DNA from: Sphingomonas sp. G-3-2-10
Lineage (GTDB): Bacteria > Pseudomonadota > Alphaproteobacteria > Sphingomonadales > Sphingomonadaceae
Assembly: GCF_012927115.1 (NCBI RefSeq)
Contig: NZ_JABBFY010000001.1
Location: 3,210,588 to 3,274,587 of the forward strand
Length of the DNA stretch: 64,000 nucleotides
Reading direction: 5' to 3'
Numbering within the stretch: position 1 is the stretch's first letter; every line of letters starts with the position of its first letter. The position numbers and the translations under genes are program-made. A model generated the notes under the pieces. That model was given only the letters and a program-made list of their open reading frames with translations. It was not told the origin of the DNA and made no database searches. Below, piece by piece: positions 17,841 through 25,924 of this stretch.

Positions 17841-18529
17841 CGATGATTTCGGTTACGACGCTCGAAGGCGATGCCAGCTTCGAGGCCTATTGTGCCGAAC
17901 CCGAAGGCGCACCGCGTGGCGCGATCATCGTGATTCAGGAGATTTTCGGGGTTAATCAAGGGATTAGACGAAAATGCGATCGCCTTGCCGCCGATGGCTG
18001 GCTCGCGCTCGCACCCGATCTCTTCTGGCGGCTCCAGCCCGGCATCCAGCTCGATCCCGACGTGCCCGAAGAGTTCCAGACGGCGCTGGGCTGGATGGGC
18101 AAGTTCAACCAGGACGCCGGCATCCGCGACATCGAAGCGACGATCCGCCTCGCGCGCGAGAAGAGCGGCGGCAAGGTGGGCGTGGTTGGCTACTGCCTCG
18201 GCGGGCGTCTCGCTTATATGACTGCGGCGCGCACCGATGTGGACGCGAGCGTCGGCTATTATGGCGTCGGGCTCAACGGATTGCTCGGCGAAAAGCACGG
18301 GATCGCCAACCCGCTATTGCTCCACATCCCGGAAGAGGATCATTTCGTCGACAAGACCGCACAGGCCGCGATCCATGAAGGCCTGGACGATCACCCGCGC
18401 GTGACGATCTACGACTATCCCGGCGAGGATCACGGCTTCGCCACCGAGATGGGCAAGCGCCGCTCGCCGGAATCGGCCGATCTTGCGGACGAACGGACGG
18501 CGGAATTCTTTGCCGGCAATCTCGCCTGA
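17837..18529 (+). CDS. Dienelactone hydrolase family protein
   Basis: 230 residues of alpha/beta-hydrolase fold. The nucleophile elbow is GYCLGG with Cys near residue 119, as in carboxymethylenebutenolidase. The acid and histidine follow in HIPEEDHFVDK and the GEDHGFATE segment near residue 198. N-terminal APRGAIIVIQEIFGVN carries the conserved Glu. The natural substrate may be a dienelactone of chlorocatechol breakdown, but many members act on other esters. It overlaps the alkyltransferase gene by four bases and ends at a strong terminator. Confidence 0.9.
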   Translation: MTMISVTTLEGDASFEAYCAEPEGAPRGAIIVIQEIFGVNQGIRRKCDRLAADGWLALAPDLFWRLQPGIQLDPDVPEEFQTALGWMGKFNQDAGIRDIEATIRLAREKSGGKVGVVGYCLGGRLAYMTAARTDVDASVGYYGVGLNGLLGEKHGIANPLLLHIPEEDHFVDKTAQAAIHEGLDDHPRVTIYDYPGEDHGFATEMGKRRSPESADLADERTAEFFAGNLA

Positions 18530-18532
18530 CAG

Positions 18533-18570
18533 AAAAAAGGGGCCGCGCCTCTCGGCACAGCCCCTTTTTT
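18533..18570. terminator. Bidirectional rho-independent terminator
   Basis: AAAAAAGGGGC at 18533-18543 pairs with GCCCCTTTTTT at 18560-18570. The A-run and T-run make it usable from both sides: after the dienelactone hydrolase on plus and after the TerC gene on minus. Confidence 0.88.
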
Positions 18571-18586
18571 GGCGCTCCGAAGCCGA

Positions 18587-19270
18587 TCAGCTCAACAGCT
18601 GAAGCAGCCCCACGTCGTGATCGATAATGCCGGTATAGATCATCGATCCGGCGACATAGAGGATCACCAGCAAGCCGATCCACGCGATCCAGCGATAGCG
18701 CTCGATATATTTGGCGATGATGTTGGCAGCGATGCCCATCAGCGCGACGGCGATCACCAGACCGACCATCAGGATGCCGGGATGCTCTCGCGCCGCGCCG
18801 GCGACCGCCAACACATTGTCGAGGCTCATCGACACGTCGGCGATCGCGACTGCCCAGGCAGCCGCAGCAAAGCTCTTGGCCGGACGGACGCCGCTATGCT
18901 CGTCGCCTTCGATCTCGGGCGAGCCGGGACTGTGGCCCGCGGGGACCTGAACGATCTCGCGGTACATCTTCCAGCCCACCCACAGCAGCAGCACGCCGCC
19001 CGCGAACACGAGGCCGACCACCTGAAGAAGCTGAGTCACGACAAGCGCGAAGCCGATGCGCAGCACCAGTGCCGCGACGATGCCGATCAGGATGACCTTC
19101 TTGCGCTGATCCGCCGGCAGACCCGCCGCCAGCGCGCCGATGACGATCGCATTGTCGCCGGCCAGCACGATATCGATCAGGATCACCTGTCCGAAGGCCA
19201 GCCAGGCCGAGCCGCTGCCCGAAAAGAGGCCGGCAAAGTCGTTGACGATATGCGCCCAGATCTCAGTCAT
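18587..19270 (-). CDS. TerC-family integral membrane protein (YjbE-like)
   Basis: 227 residues with about seven membrane segments. The family hallmark is acidic residues in the membrane: VILIDIVLAGDNAIVIG near the N-terminus and VAIADVSMSLDNVLAVAGAA in the middle. TerC proteins act in manganese or calcium handling, often as Mn efflux pumps; the tellurite link is historical. This short form lacks cytosolic CBS/CorC domains. No mntP-type riboswitch is visible in the 260 bases upstream, although I could not search for one systematically. Confidence 0.88.
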   Translation of the reverse strand: MTEIWAHIVNDFAGLFSGSGSAWLAFGQVILIDIVLAGDNAIVIGALAAGLPADQRKKVILIGIVAALVLRIGFALVVTQLLQVVGLVFAGGVLLLWVGWKMYREIVQVPAGHSPGSPEIEGDEHSGVRPAKSFAAAAWAVAIADVSMSLDNVLAVAGAAREHPGILMVGLVIAVALMGIAANIIAKYIERYRWIAWIGLLVILYVAGSMIYTGIIDHDVGLLQLLS

Positions 19271-19376
19271 CGCGTTCCCTCATTCCGGCACTTGCCAAAG
19301 CGGTTTGCCCCGCGCGGGTCAAGTGCTGCGAGAGTCAGTCTCCGCAACTCGCGCGAATGGCGCCGGATGGTGGATA

Positions 19377-19416
19377 CGAAAAGAGCCGCAACCCTGGGGG
19401 ATACGGCTCTTTTTCG
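19377..19416 (-). terminator. Terminator downstream of rho
   Basis: CGAAAAGAGCCG at 19377-19388 pairs with CGGCTCTTTTTCG at 19404-19416. It lies 115 bases beyond the rho stop and just upstream of the terC start region. Two further palindromes with AAA or TTT triloops lie between it and rho. Confidence 0.7.
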
Positions 19417-19426
19417 TTTCTGGCCG

Positions 19427-19475
19427 GGCATGGGCAAAGCCCATGCCGTCGGTCGGGTTCGGCTTTGCCGACCCG
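19427..19475. repeat. Pair of short triloop palindromes between rho and terC
   Basis: GGCATGGGC-AAA-GCCCATGCC at 19427-19447, followed by CGGGTTCGGC-TTT-GCCGACCCG at 19454-19475 (one mismatch). No T-tract follows either. The second resembles the palindromes at 44365 and 50999. Confidence 0.6.
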
Positions 19476-19530
19476 CCGGCCGGACCAGCGCTTGTCCTGA
19501 ATTGGCTTTTCTAATTCAGGCCATGCTCGG

Positions 19531-20787
19531 TCACTGATTCATGCTGTCGAAGAAGTCTTCGTTGGTCTTCGAATCCTTCATCTTGTCGAGCAGGAACTCC
19601 ATCGCGTCGATCGTGCCCATCTGCATCAGAATGCGGCGCAGGACCCACATCTTGGAAAGCTTGGCCTTGTCGACCAGCAGCTCTTCCTTGCGGGTGCCGC
19701 TCTTGCCGACGTCGAGCGCCGGGAAGATGCGCTTGTCGGCGACCTTGCGGTCGAGGACGATTTCCGAGTTACCGGTGCCCTTGAATTCTTCGAAGATGAC
19801 TTCGTCCATGCGGCTGCCGGTATCGATCAGCGCGGTTGCGATGATCGAGAGCGAGCCGCCTTCCTCGATATTGCGCGCGGCACCGAAGAAGCGCTTCGGC
19901 CGCTGTAGCGCGTTGGCGTCGACACCGCCGGTCAGCACCTTGCCCGAGCTGGGGACCACGGTGTTGTAGGCGCGGCCGAGGCGGGTGATCGAGTCGAGCA
20001 GGATCACCACGTCCTTCTTGTGCTCGACCAGGCGCTTGGCCTTTTCGATCACCATTTCGGCGACCTGCACGTGGCGCGTGGCGGGTTCGTCGAAGGTCGA
20101 GGAGACGACCTCACCCTTCACGCTGCGCTGCATGTCGGTGACTTCCTCGGGCCGCTCGTCGATGAGCAGGACGAGCAGGAACACCTCGGGATGATTGTCG
20201 GTGATGGCCTTGGCGATGTTCTGCAACATCACCGTCTTGCCGACGCGCGGCGGCGCGACGATCAGCGTGCGCTGGCCCTTGCCCTGCGGCGAGACGATGT
20301 CGATCACGCGAGCCGACTTGTCCTTGATCGTCGGATCCGACGGATCGAGCGTCAGCTTGCTCTCTGGGTAAAGCGGCGTGAGATTGTCGAAATTGACGCG
20401 GTGACGGACCGCTTCGGGATCGTCGAAATTGACCGAGACGAGGCGGGTCAGCGCGAAATAGCGCTCCCCGTCCTTGGGTCCGCGGATTTCGCCTTCGACG
20501 GTGTCACCGGTGCGCAGGCCGAACTTTCGGACCTGGTTCGGCGAGATGTAGATATCGTCGGGGCCGGCGAGATAGTTCGCCTGAGCCGAGCGCAGGAAGC
20601 CGAAGCCGTCCTGAAGCACTTCGATCGTGCCTTCGCCCATGATCATTTCGCCATTTTCGGCCTGGGCCTTGAGAATGGCGAACAGCAGGTCCTGCTTGCG
20701 GAGCGTCGAGGCGCCTTCGACACCGAGCTCCTCGGCCATTTCGACCAGCTGTGCGGGGGGCGTTTTCTTGAGGTCTTTGAGATGCAT
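19531..20787 (-). CDS. rho: Transcription termination factor Rho
   Basis: 418 residues, full length. Rho is a hexameric RNA-dependent ATPase that ends transcription. The N-terminal helical and cold-shock-like RNA-binding domain has [15 protein letters not shown] and [19 protein letters not shown]. Walker A is [10 protein letters not shown], Walker B is [16 protein letters not shown], and the Q- and R-loops precede [14 protein letters not shown]. The 158 bases upstream hold no ORF and may contain a leader for autoregulation, which is known for rho elsewhere. Confidence 0.97.
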   Translation of the reverse strand: MHLKDLKKTPPAQLVEMAEELGVEGASTLRKQDLLFAILKAQAENGEMIMGEGTIEVLQDGFGFLRSAQANYLAGPDDIYISPNQVRKFGLRTGDTVEGEIRGPKDGERYFALTRLVSVNFDDPEAVRHRVNFDNLTPLYPESKLTLDPSDPTIKDKSARVIDIVSPQGKGQRTLIVAPPRVGKTVMLQNIAKAITDNHPEVFLLVLLIDERPEEVTDMQRSVKGEVVSSTFDEPATRHVQVAEMVIEKAKRLVEHKKDVVILLDSITRLGRAYNTVVPSSGKVLTGGVDANALQRPKRFFGAARNIEEGGSLSIIATALIDTGSRMDEVIFEEFKGTGNSEIVLDRKVADKRIFPALDVGKSGTRKEELLVDKAKLSKMWVLRRILMQMGTIDAMEFLLDKMKDSKTNEDFFDSMNQ

Positions 20788-20945
20788 TTTGGGAGTCCGG
20801 TCTTGGCGGAATATGGGGAGAGCGATGGCCGGCGAAATATCTGCTCGGACGGTGCTGACAGGAGGGATACGCCCGGAGGACCGGGGTATGATCGCGAATT
20901 AGGTGGCGGCCATCACCAAGTCAACCAGCCTGAGGCAGGAAGAAG

Positions 20946-21293
20946 CTAGTTCTTGGGGCCGTTCTGCATCCGCTGGCCGAATTCTATCATATATTGACCA
21001 CGCTGCCGCAGGATTCCCCCACAACGGATTGCATCGTCACTGAGGCTATCGCCCTTTTCGACCGCGTCCAGAATGCGACGCAGCGCAGCCTCCAGATCAT
21101 AACCCGGCGTCCGGGTATCGATCCTTCCCAGAAAATACATCAGGCCAGCTGAGAAGCGTGTCTTTTCCTGATCATCCTTCGCTTGCGCTATCATCAACGC
21201 GACAACCGCGATGCATCGCGCATCGTCAGTATTGGGATCGGGTGCGGATTGGCCGGCAAGCGTAGCGGCAAGGGCCAGAGCTAGAAGCGACAT
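20946..21293 (-). CDS. Hypothetical secreted protein
   Basis: 115 residues. A short signal peptide (MSLLALALAATLAGQSA) is followed by an all-helical domain containing two cysteines (DDARCIAVVALMIAQAKD and DDAIRCGGILRQRG). The pair could form a disulfide. The pattern Cys-x-AVVAL plus GLMYFLGR recurs in many short sphingomonad periplasmic proteins without known function. It sits between rho and hemJ on the same strand, 17 bases from hemJ. Confidence 0.6.
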   Translation of the reverse strand: MSLLALALAATLAGQSAPDPNTDDARCIAVVALMIAQAKDDQEKTRFSAGLMYFLGRIDTRTPGYDLEAALRRILDAVEKGDSLSDDAIRCGGILRQRGQYMIEFGQRMQNGPKN

Positions 21294-21310
21294 CTCCGTT
21301 TATACCCGAA

Positions 21311-21763
21311 TCAGAAGGGTTTCACGACAGCCAGAATGACGATCGCGATGACCGCCAGCGCAGGCACTTCGCCGATCATCCGCAGCTTGCGCGGGGCGAT
21401 GCTGCCCAGCCCTGCCGCCAGCTTCTTCGAATAGCCCACAGCCCAGCCCTGAAAGCCCGAAAGCGCGAACACGATTGCCAGCTTGGCATGCAGCCAGCCC
21501 AGCCCCGGCTGGCCGTCGAACAGCCCGACATTGAGCGCAAGCGCGATGCCGAGCAGCCAGACCGCGCCGATCGAAGGCGTCAGGATCATCTTGCGGAGCA
21601 GCGCTTCGCGATGAACCCATTTTTCCGCCTCGGGCGTGCCGAGCGATTCCTGATGATGGACGAGATAGCGCGGCAGCAGGAACAGGCCCGCCATCCAGAA
21701 GATCACGAAGATGATATGGGCGGCCTTCACCCACAGATAGGCGAGACCGAGGAACCCCGTCAT
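21311..21763 (-). CDS. hemJ: Protoporphyrinogen IX oxidase HemJ
   Basis: 150 residues with four membrane helices. HemJ replaces HemY/HemG in many alphaproteobacteria and oxidises protoporphyrinogen to protoporphyrin. Marks are the conserved His in LWVKAAHIIFVIFWMAGLFLLPRY, VHREALLRKMILTPS, WLHAKLAIVFALSGFQG with another conserved His, and a C-terminal helix. It overlaps hemE by four bases (ATGA), so two steps of haem synthesis are translationally coupled. No ferrochelatase gene is seen next to it. Confidence 0.9.
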   Translation of the reverse strand: MTGFLGLAYLWVKAAHIIFVIFWMAGLFLLPRYLVHHQESLGTPEAEKWVHREALLRKMILTPSIGAVWLLGIALALNVGLFDGQPGLGWLHAKLAIVFALSGFQGWAVGYSKKLAAGLGSIAPRKLRMIGEVPALAVIAIVILAVVKPF

Positions 21764-22800
21764 TTCGTGCCTCTCACCTGTGCCAGAAGCGCTTCGACAT
21801 GCACGATCGGCGTATCCTGCTGGATGCCGTGACCGAGATTGAAGATATGAGGGCGCTCGGCAAAGGCGGCAAGGATGCGGTCCACAGCGCTGGCCAGCAC
21901 GTCGCCGCCGGCGATCAGCGCCAGCGGATCAAGATTGCCCTGCACCGGCAAATCCTTCGGCAGCGCGTCATTGGCCCAGACCGGATCGACGCTCTCGTCC
22001 AGCCCTATCGCATCGACCTTGGTCTCACGCGCATAGGCAGCGAGCTTGCCCCCGGCGCCTTTCGGAAAACCGATGATCGGCACGCCGGGCGCGCGGGCGC
22101 GCAACCCCGCGACGATCCGGACAGTCGGCGCGATCACCCATTGCTCGAATTGCGCGGGAGAAAGACTGCCCGACCAGCTGTCGAACAGCTGGACCGCTTC
22201 GACGCCGGCTTCGATCTGGCCGACCAGATAGTCGATCGTGACATCGGCGATCCGCGTGACCAGCTCGCTCATCATCCCCGGATCGGCATAAGCGAGGCGG
22301 CGCGCCTCGGCCTGTTCGCGGCTGCCCTGTCCGGCGATCATATAGGTCGCGACGGTCCAGGGGCTGCCCGCAAAGCCCAGAAAGGTCGTCGACGCGGGCA
22401 AGGCTGCCGCGACGCGCTTAACGGTCTCGTAGATGGGTTTGAGCGGCTCTGGCGATGGGTTGAGCGCGTCGAGAACGGCACGGTTCTCGATTTTGGGCGC
22501 GAGACGCGGGCCCTCGCCAGTTTCGAACCACAGATCCTGGCCCAGCGCCATCGGCACGATCAGGATGTCGGAAAACAGGATCGCGCCGTCCATGCCGAAG
22601 CGGCGGATCGGCTGAAGCGTGATCTCGGCCGCGGCGTCGTGATCGTTGACCAGTGCGAGAAACCCGCCCTTCTCGGCCCGAAGCGCGCGATACTCCGGCA
22701 GATAGCGTCCCGCCTGGCGCATGAGCCAGATCGGAGGGACGGACTGCTTCACGCCTTTCAGCGTTTCGAGCAGCGGCTTGGGGGCATCGGAACGGGTCAG
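21760..22800 (-). CDS. hemE: Uroporphyrinogen decarboxylase, probably initiated at CTG
   Basis: Decarboxylates uroporphyrinogen III to coproporphyrinogen III. PPIWLMRQAGRYLPEYR is the family signature, with GFAGSPWTVATYM and FDSWSG further on. The first GTG in frame is at 22752 and would remove a conserved N-terminal segment, APKPLLETLKG, which is encoded upstream in the same open frame. No ATG, GTG or TTG precedes that segment. A CTG at 22798-22800 does, seven bases after AGGAA (22808-22812), giving 346 residues, the normal length. I therefore place the start there. If the rare start is wrong, the gene begins at 22752. Confidence 0.9.
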   Translation of the reverse strand: MTRSDAPKPLLETLKGVKQSVPPIWLMRQAGRYLPEYRALRAEKGGFLALVNDHDAAAEITLQPIRRFGMDGAILFSDILIVPMALGQDLWFETGEGPRLAPKIENRAVLDALNPSPEPLKPIYETVKRVAAALPASTTFLGFAGSPWTVATYMIAGQGSREQAEARRLAYADPGMMSELVTRIADVTIDYLVGQIEAGVEAVQLFDSWSGSLSPAQFEQWVIAPTVRIVAGLRARAPGVPIIGFPKGAGGKLAAYARETKVDAIGLDESVDPVWANDALPKDLPVQGNLDPLALIAGGDVLASAVDRILAAFAERPHIFNLGHGIQQDTPIVHVEALLAQVRGTK

Positions 22801-22954
22801 CGGACGATTCCTATTACTATAAAGAAGAGAATCTAAGGATTGATGGAGTCTGTTGGCGCGTGGATGCCGGGGCTTATTCGCTCATCCGGATTCTGCCAAC
22901 AGCTTGACTCGTCCGGCCCCGCGGACTCCCCAGGATTCGAGTCCGTCATCCCCG

Positions 22955-22963
22955 TTTTCCACA
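22955..22963 (+). promoter_or_regulatory. DnaA-box-like site
   Basis: TTTTCCACA, one mismatch to TTATCCACA. It is part of an 11-base direct repeat (GTTTTCCACAG) with the copy at 23079-23089. Confidence 0.6.
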
Positions 22964-22998
22964 GGACCCGATGGGAAACCCGGGGCTGGGGACGGGGT

Positions 22999-23007
22999 TG
23001 TGGATGT
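22999..23007 (-). promoter_or_regulatory. Weak DnaA-box-like site, inverted
   Basis: TGTGGATGT reads ACATCCACA on the minus strand, two mismatches from TTATCCACA. Confidence 0.35.
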
Positions 23008-23079
23008 TCCGCGGCTGACTCGGCCGGTTTTCGGATGCTTGGCCCGTGCCCGGTGTTGCGCTAGCGCTTGTCCCTGATG

Positions 23080-23088
23080 TTTTCCACA
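23080..23088 (+). promoter_or_regulatory. DnaA-box-like site next to ppsR
   Basis: TTTTCCACA, 125 bases from the identical upstream copy and 15 bases before the ppsR start, so DnaA binding here could also affect ppsR expression. Confidence 0.6.
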
Positions 23089-23102
23089 GATCCATCCCGC
23101 TG

Positions 23103-23924
23103 ATGCGGCTGCACCTTCATCTCCTCTCCGATTCCACCGGCGAGACGCTGGAGAATATCGCCAAGGCCGCGCTTGCCCAATATGACGATGTCGAGACGCT
23201 GCGTCACTTCTGGCCGATGGTCCGCAGCGAAGCGCATCTCGAGCGGATCCTGCGCGAGATCGCCCAGAATCCGGGGCTGGTGCTCTTCACGCTGGTGAAC
23301 CCCGATACCCGGCGGACGCTGGAGAGCCGCTGTCGCGCGATGGGCTTGCCGGCGATCGCTCCGCTCGATCCGGTGAACCATGCATTGTCGCAGTTGCTGG
23401 GACAGGAAGCCAAGGCGCGGCCCGGGCGCCAGCATATGCTCGACGCTGCCTATTTCGCGCGCGTCGATGCGATCCAGTTCACCATTGCCCATGACGACGG
23501 CATCGCCGCCGAGGATTGGGAGGAAGCCGATATCGTGCTGGCGGGCGTGTCTCGATCGTCGAAGACGCCGACCTCGATCTATCTGGCGAACCGGGGCTAC
23601 AAGACCGCGAACATCCCGATCGTGGTCGAATCCCCGCCCCCGCCCGAACTGTTCCGGCTGAAGCACCCGCTGGTGGTGGGGCTGACCACCAGCGCCGACC
23701 GGCTGGTCGCGATCCGCCGCAACCGGCTGCTGTCGCTCAACCAGCACCCCGAGACCGCCTATGTCGATCAGGAATCGGTCAGCCGCGAGATCGCCTTCGC
23801 CCGGCGCATGTTCGCCGATAATGGGTGGCCGGTGATCGACGTGACCCGGCGATCGATCGAAGAGACCGCGGCGGCGATCATCCAGTTGTGCAACGAGCGA
23901 ACCCTGGCGAAGGCGGACGAATGA
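23103..23924 (+). CDS. ppsR: PEP synthase / pyruvate phosphate dikinase regulatory kinase-pyrophosphorylase
   Basis: 273 residues of the DUF299/PpsR family, the homologue of Rickettsia RP001. These bifunctional enzymes use ADP to phosphorylate, and phosphate to reactivate, the target dikinase. The N-terminus LHLLSDSTGETLENIAKAALAQ and the P-loop-like GVSRSSKTPTSIYLAN near residue 148 are diagnostic. The ATG at 23103 fits the family start; the reading frame is open further upstream but lacks conservation. No PEP synthase gene is inside the window. Confidence 0.92.
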   Translation: MRLHLHLLSDSTGETLENIAKAALAQYDDVETLRHFWPMVRSEAHLERILREIAQNPGLVLFTLVNPDTRRTLESRCRAMGLPAIAPLDPVNHALSQLLGQEAKARPGRQHMLDAAYFARVDAIQFTIAHDDGIAAEDWEEADIVLAGVSRSSKTPTSIYLANRGYKTANIPIVVESPPPPELFRLKHPLVVGLTTSADRLVAIRRNRLLSLNQHPETAYVDQESVSREIAFARRMFADNGWPVIDVTRRSIEETAAAIIQLCNERTLAKADE

Positions 23925-24517
23925 AACTGGTTCTGGCGTCGCAAAGCGCGTCGCGGCGGGCAATGCTCGATGCGGCGGGCGTCCCCTATGAAGCGGTTTC
24001 GCCCCAGGTCGACGAGGACTCGGCCAAGGCCGCGCTGAAGGCCGAGGGAGTCGCGCCGCGCGACTTGGCCGATGCGCTGGCCGAACTGAAGGCGCTCAAG
24101 CTTTCGCAGCTCGATCCGACCGCGCTGGTGCTGGGTGGAGATTCGCTGGTGGCGCTGGCCGACGGCACCTTGCTCGACAAGCCGGTGAGCCGGGAGAATG
24201 CCGCCGAACATCTGCGGATGATGTCGGGAACCAATGTCGATCTCTACAGCGCCGCGGTGATTGCAGAAGGGGGCCGCCCCGTGTGGCGCCATGTCGAACG
24301 CGCGCGGCTGGTGGTGCGTCCGTTATCCGAAGCCTTTATCGAGGAATATCTCGACAAGGAATGGCCCGCCATTTCGTGGTGCGTCGGCTGTTTCCGGATC
24401 GAGGGGCCGGGCGTCCAGCTTTTCGCCCAGACCACCGGCAGCCATTTCACCATCCTCGGTATGCCCTTGCTCCCGATCCTCGATTATCTGCGCACACGTG
24501 GGATTATGACGTCATGA
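23921..24517 (+). CDS. maf: Maf-family nucleoside triphosphate pyrophosphatase
   Basis: 198 residues. Maf proteins hydrolyse dTTP, UTP or modified NTPs and were first linked to septum formation. The signature LASQSASRRAMLDAAGV starts at residue 4; the acidic metal site lies around VLGGDSLVAL and the PVSRENAAEHLRMMSG loop is conserved. This copy reads SLV where the dTTP/UTP subgroup usually has TIV, so its substrate preference may differ. It overlaps ppsR by four bases. Confidence 0.9.
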   Translation: MKLVLASQSASRRAMLDAAGVPYEAVSPQVDEDSAKAALKAEGVAPRDLADALAELKALKLSQLDPTALVLGGDSLVALADGTLLDKPVSRENAAEHLRMMSGTNVDLYSAAVIAEGGRPVWRHVERARLVVRPLSEAFIEEYLDKEWPAISWCVGCFRIEGPGVQLFAQTTGSHFTILGMPLLPILDYLRTRGIMTS

Positions 24518-25323
24518 CGCCTTATGCCGAAGTTATCGGCGATCCGATAAGCCATTCGAAAAGCCCGGCAATCCACGGATTCTGGCTCGAAGCGCTCGAT
24601 ATCGACGCCGAATATCGCGCGACCCATGTCACGCCCGATGGCCTCGCGGCCTATTTCGACGCGCGGCGGAGCGATCCCGCCTGGCGCGGGTGCAACATCA
24701 CCATTCCGCACAAGCAGGCCGCGCTCGATCTGATCGAGGATCGCGGTGGCGTCCGCGCGACGATCGGCGCGATCAACACGGTGTTTCGCGCCGATGACGG
24801 CGTGCTGATCGGGACGAATACCGATGCCGGCGGCTTCTATGCGCCGATCGCGGGCCTCGATCTCGAGGGGGCCCATGCGGTGGTGATCGGCGCGGGCGGC
24901 GCCGCCCGGGGCATCCTGTTCGCGCTGTCGAAGGTCGGGATCGGCCGGGTGACGATCCAGAACCGCAACGTGCTGAAGGCTGCGGCGCTGCTGTCGAGCT
25001 TCGGGATCAAGGGCGATGCGGTGCCGTTGGGGACGAAGCTGCCCGAAGCGAAATTGCTGGTGAATGCCAGTGCGCTGGGGATGGGCGGTCAGCCGCCGCT
25101 CGATATCGACCTGACGCCACTGCCGGACGACGCGGTGGTCTACGACATCGTCTATTCGCCGCTGGAGACCGATCTGCTGCTGCAGGCCGATGCGCGCGAA
25201 CTGGATACGGTGGACGGGCTCGACATGCTGATCGGGCAGGCGGCGCTGGCGTTCGAACTCTTCTTCGACGCTGCCCCGCCGCGGGATCGCGACGACGAAC
25301 TCCGCGCAATGCTCACCGTATGA
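24514..25323 (+). CDS. aroE: Shikimate dehydrogenase
   Basis: 269 residues. Reduces 3-dehydroshikimate with NADPH in aromatic amino acid synthesis. Substrate-binding SHSKSPAIHGFWL near residue 14, the catalytic Lys in NITIPHKQAAL, NTDAGGFYAP, and the nucleotide fold GAGGAARGILFAL are all present, with NASALGMGGQPPL towards the C-terminus. The start at 24514 overlaps the maf stop. It is the third gene of the ppsR-maf-aroE-coaE-dnaQ run. Confidence 0.95.
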   Translation: MTPYAEVIGDPISHSKSPAIHGFWLEALDIDAEYRATHVTPDGLAAYFDARRSDPAWRGCNITIPHKQAALDLIEDRGGVRATIGAINTVFRADDGVLIGTNTDAGGFYAPIAGLDLEGAHAVVIGAGGAARGILFALSKVGIGRVTIQNRNVLKAAALLSSFGIKGDAVPLGTKLPEAKLLVNASALGMGGQPPLDIDLTPLPDDAVVYDIVYSPLETDLLLQADARELDTVDGLDMLIGQAALAFELFFDAAPPRDRDDELRAMLTV

Positions 25324-25913
25324 TCGTCTTGGGCCTTACCGGGTCGATCGGCATGGGCAAATCGACCGTTGCGGCGATGTTCGCCGACGAAGGCGTGCCG
25401 GTGTTCGATGCCGATGCCGAAGTCCACAAGCTCCAGGGTCCGGGCGGCCGGATCGTTGCGGAGATCGAAGCCGAGTTTCCCGACACGACCAGCGATCTGG
25501 GCGTGAACCGCACCCTGCTGGGCGAAGCGGTGTTCGGGAAGCCGGAAGCATTCAAGCGGCTGGAGGCGATCGTTCATCCCGCGGTGGCGCATGAGCGAAA
25601 CCTGTTCCTCGAGCGGAGTGGCAGCCGTCCGCTGGTGGTGCTCGACGTGCCTCTGCTGTTCGAAGCTGGCGGCTGGCGGCAGGTGGACAAGATTGCCGTC
25701 GTGTCCGCCCCTGCCGAGGTGCAGCGCGCGCGGGTGCTGGCGCGGCCGGGCATGACGGTCGAGCGTTTCGAGTCGATTCTGGCGAAACAGCTTCCCGACG
25801 CGGAAAAGCGGGCCCGGGCCGACTTCGTCATCCCCACCGGCGGCTCGCTTGCGGAGACGCGGGACGCGGTTCGTGCGGTCATCGCTTGCCTCTCGGCTCC
25901 GGCGGGAGGATAA
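25320..25913 (+). CDS. coaE: Dephospho-CoA kinase
   Basis: 197 residues. Final step of coenzyme A synthesis: phosphorylation of the ribose 3'-hydroxyl. P-loop GLTGSIGMGKSTV at residues 5-17, then VPVFDADAEVHKL, HPAVAHERN and VVLDVPLLFEAG are typical. It overlaps aroE by four bases. A short gap with no obvious promoter separates it from dnaQ. Confidence 0.95.
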   Translation: MIVLGLTGSIGMGKSTVAAMFADEGVPVFDADAEVHKLQGPGGRIVAEIEAEFPDTTSDLGVNRTLLGEAVFGKPEAFKRLEAIVHPAVAHERNLFLERSGSRPLVVLDVPLLFEAGGWRQVDKIAVVSAPAEVQRARVLARPGMTVERFESILAKQLPDAEKRARADFVIPTGGSLAETRDAVRAVIACLSAPAGG

Positions 25914-25924
25914 GCGACTCACAT

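Larger units (their letters stand above)
22801..23102. other. Putative chromosomal replication origin (oriC) region
   Basis: A 302-base gap between the divergent genes hemE and ppsR with no coding sequence. It has a locally AT-rich stretch next to hemE (about 22804-22847) and two TTTTCCACA sites (22955 and 23080) one base from the DnaA consensus TTATCCACA, plus a weaker inverse match at 22999-23007. In Caulobacter and Rickettsia the origin lies between hemE and the same ppsR-family gene. Transcription of both arms points outwards, and parAB/parS lies 7-11 kb away. No CtrA-type TTAA-N7-TTAA site is visible. Confidence 0.75.

Noticed and set aside
22920..22945. tRNA T-arm-like GGATTCGAGTCC in the putative origin
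   Set aside because: Flanking bases do not pair into a five-base stem and no acceptor or anticodon arm can be folded.
22840..23077. Two 74-codon frames in the origin region
   Set aside because: Low-complexity translations with no ribosome site, overlapping the DnaA-like boxes.
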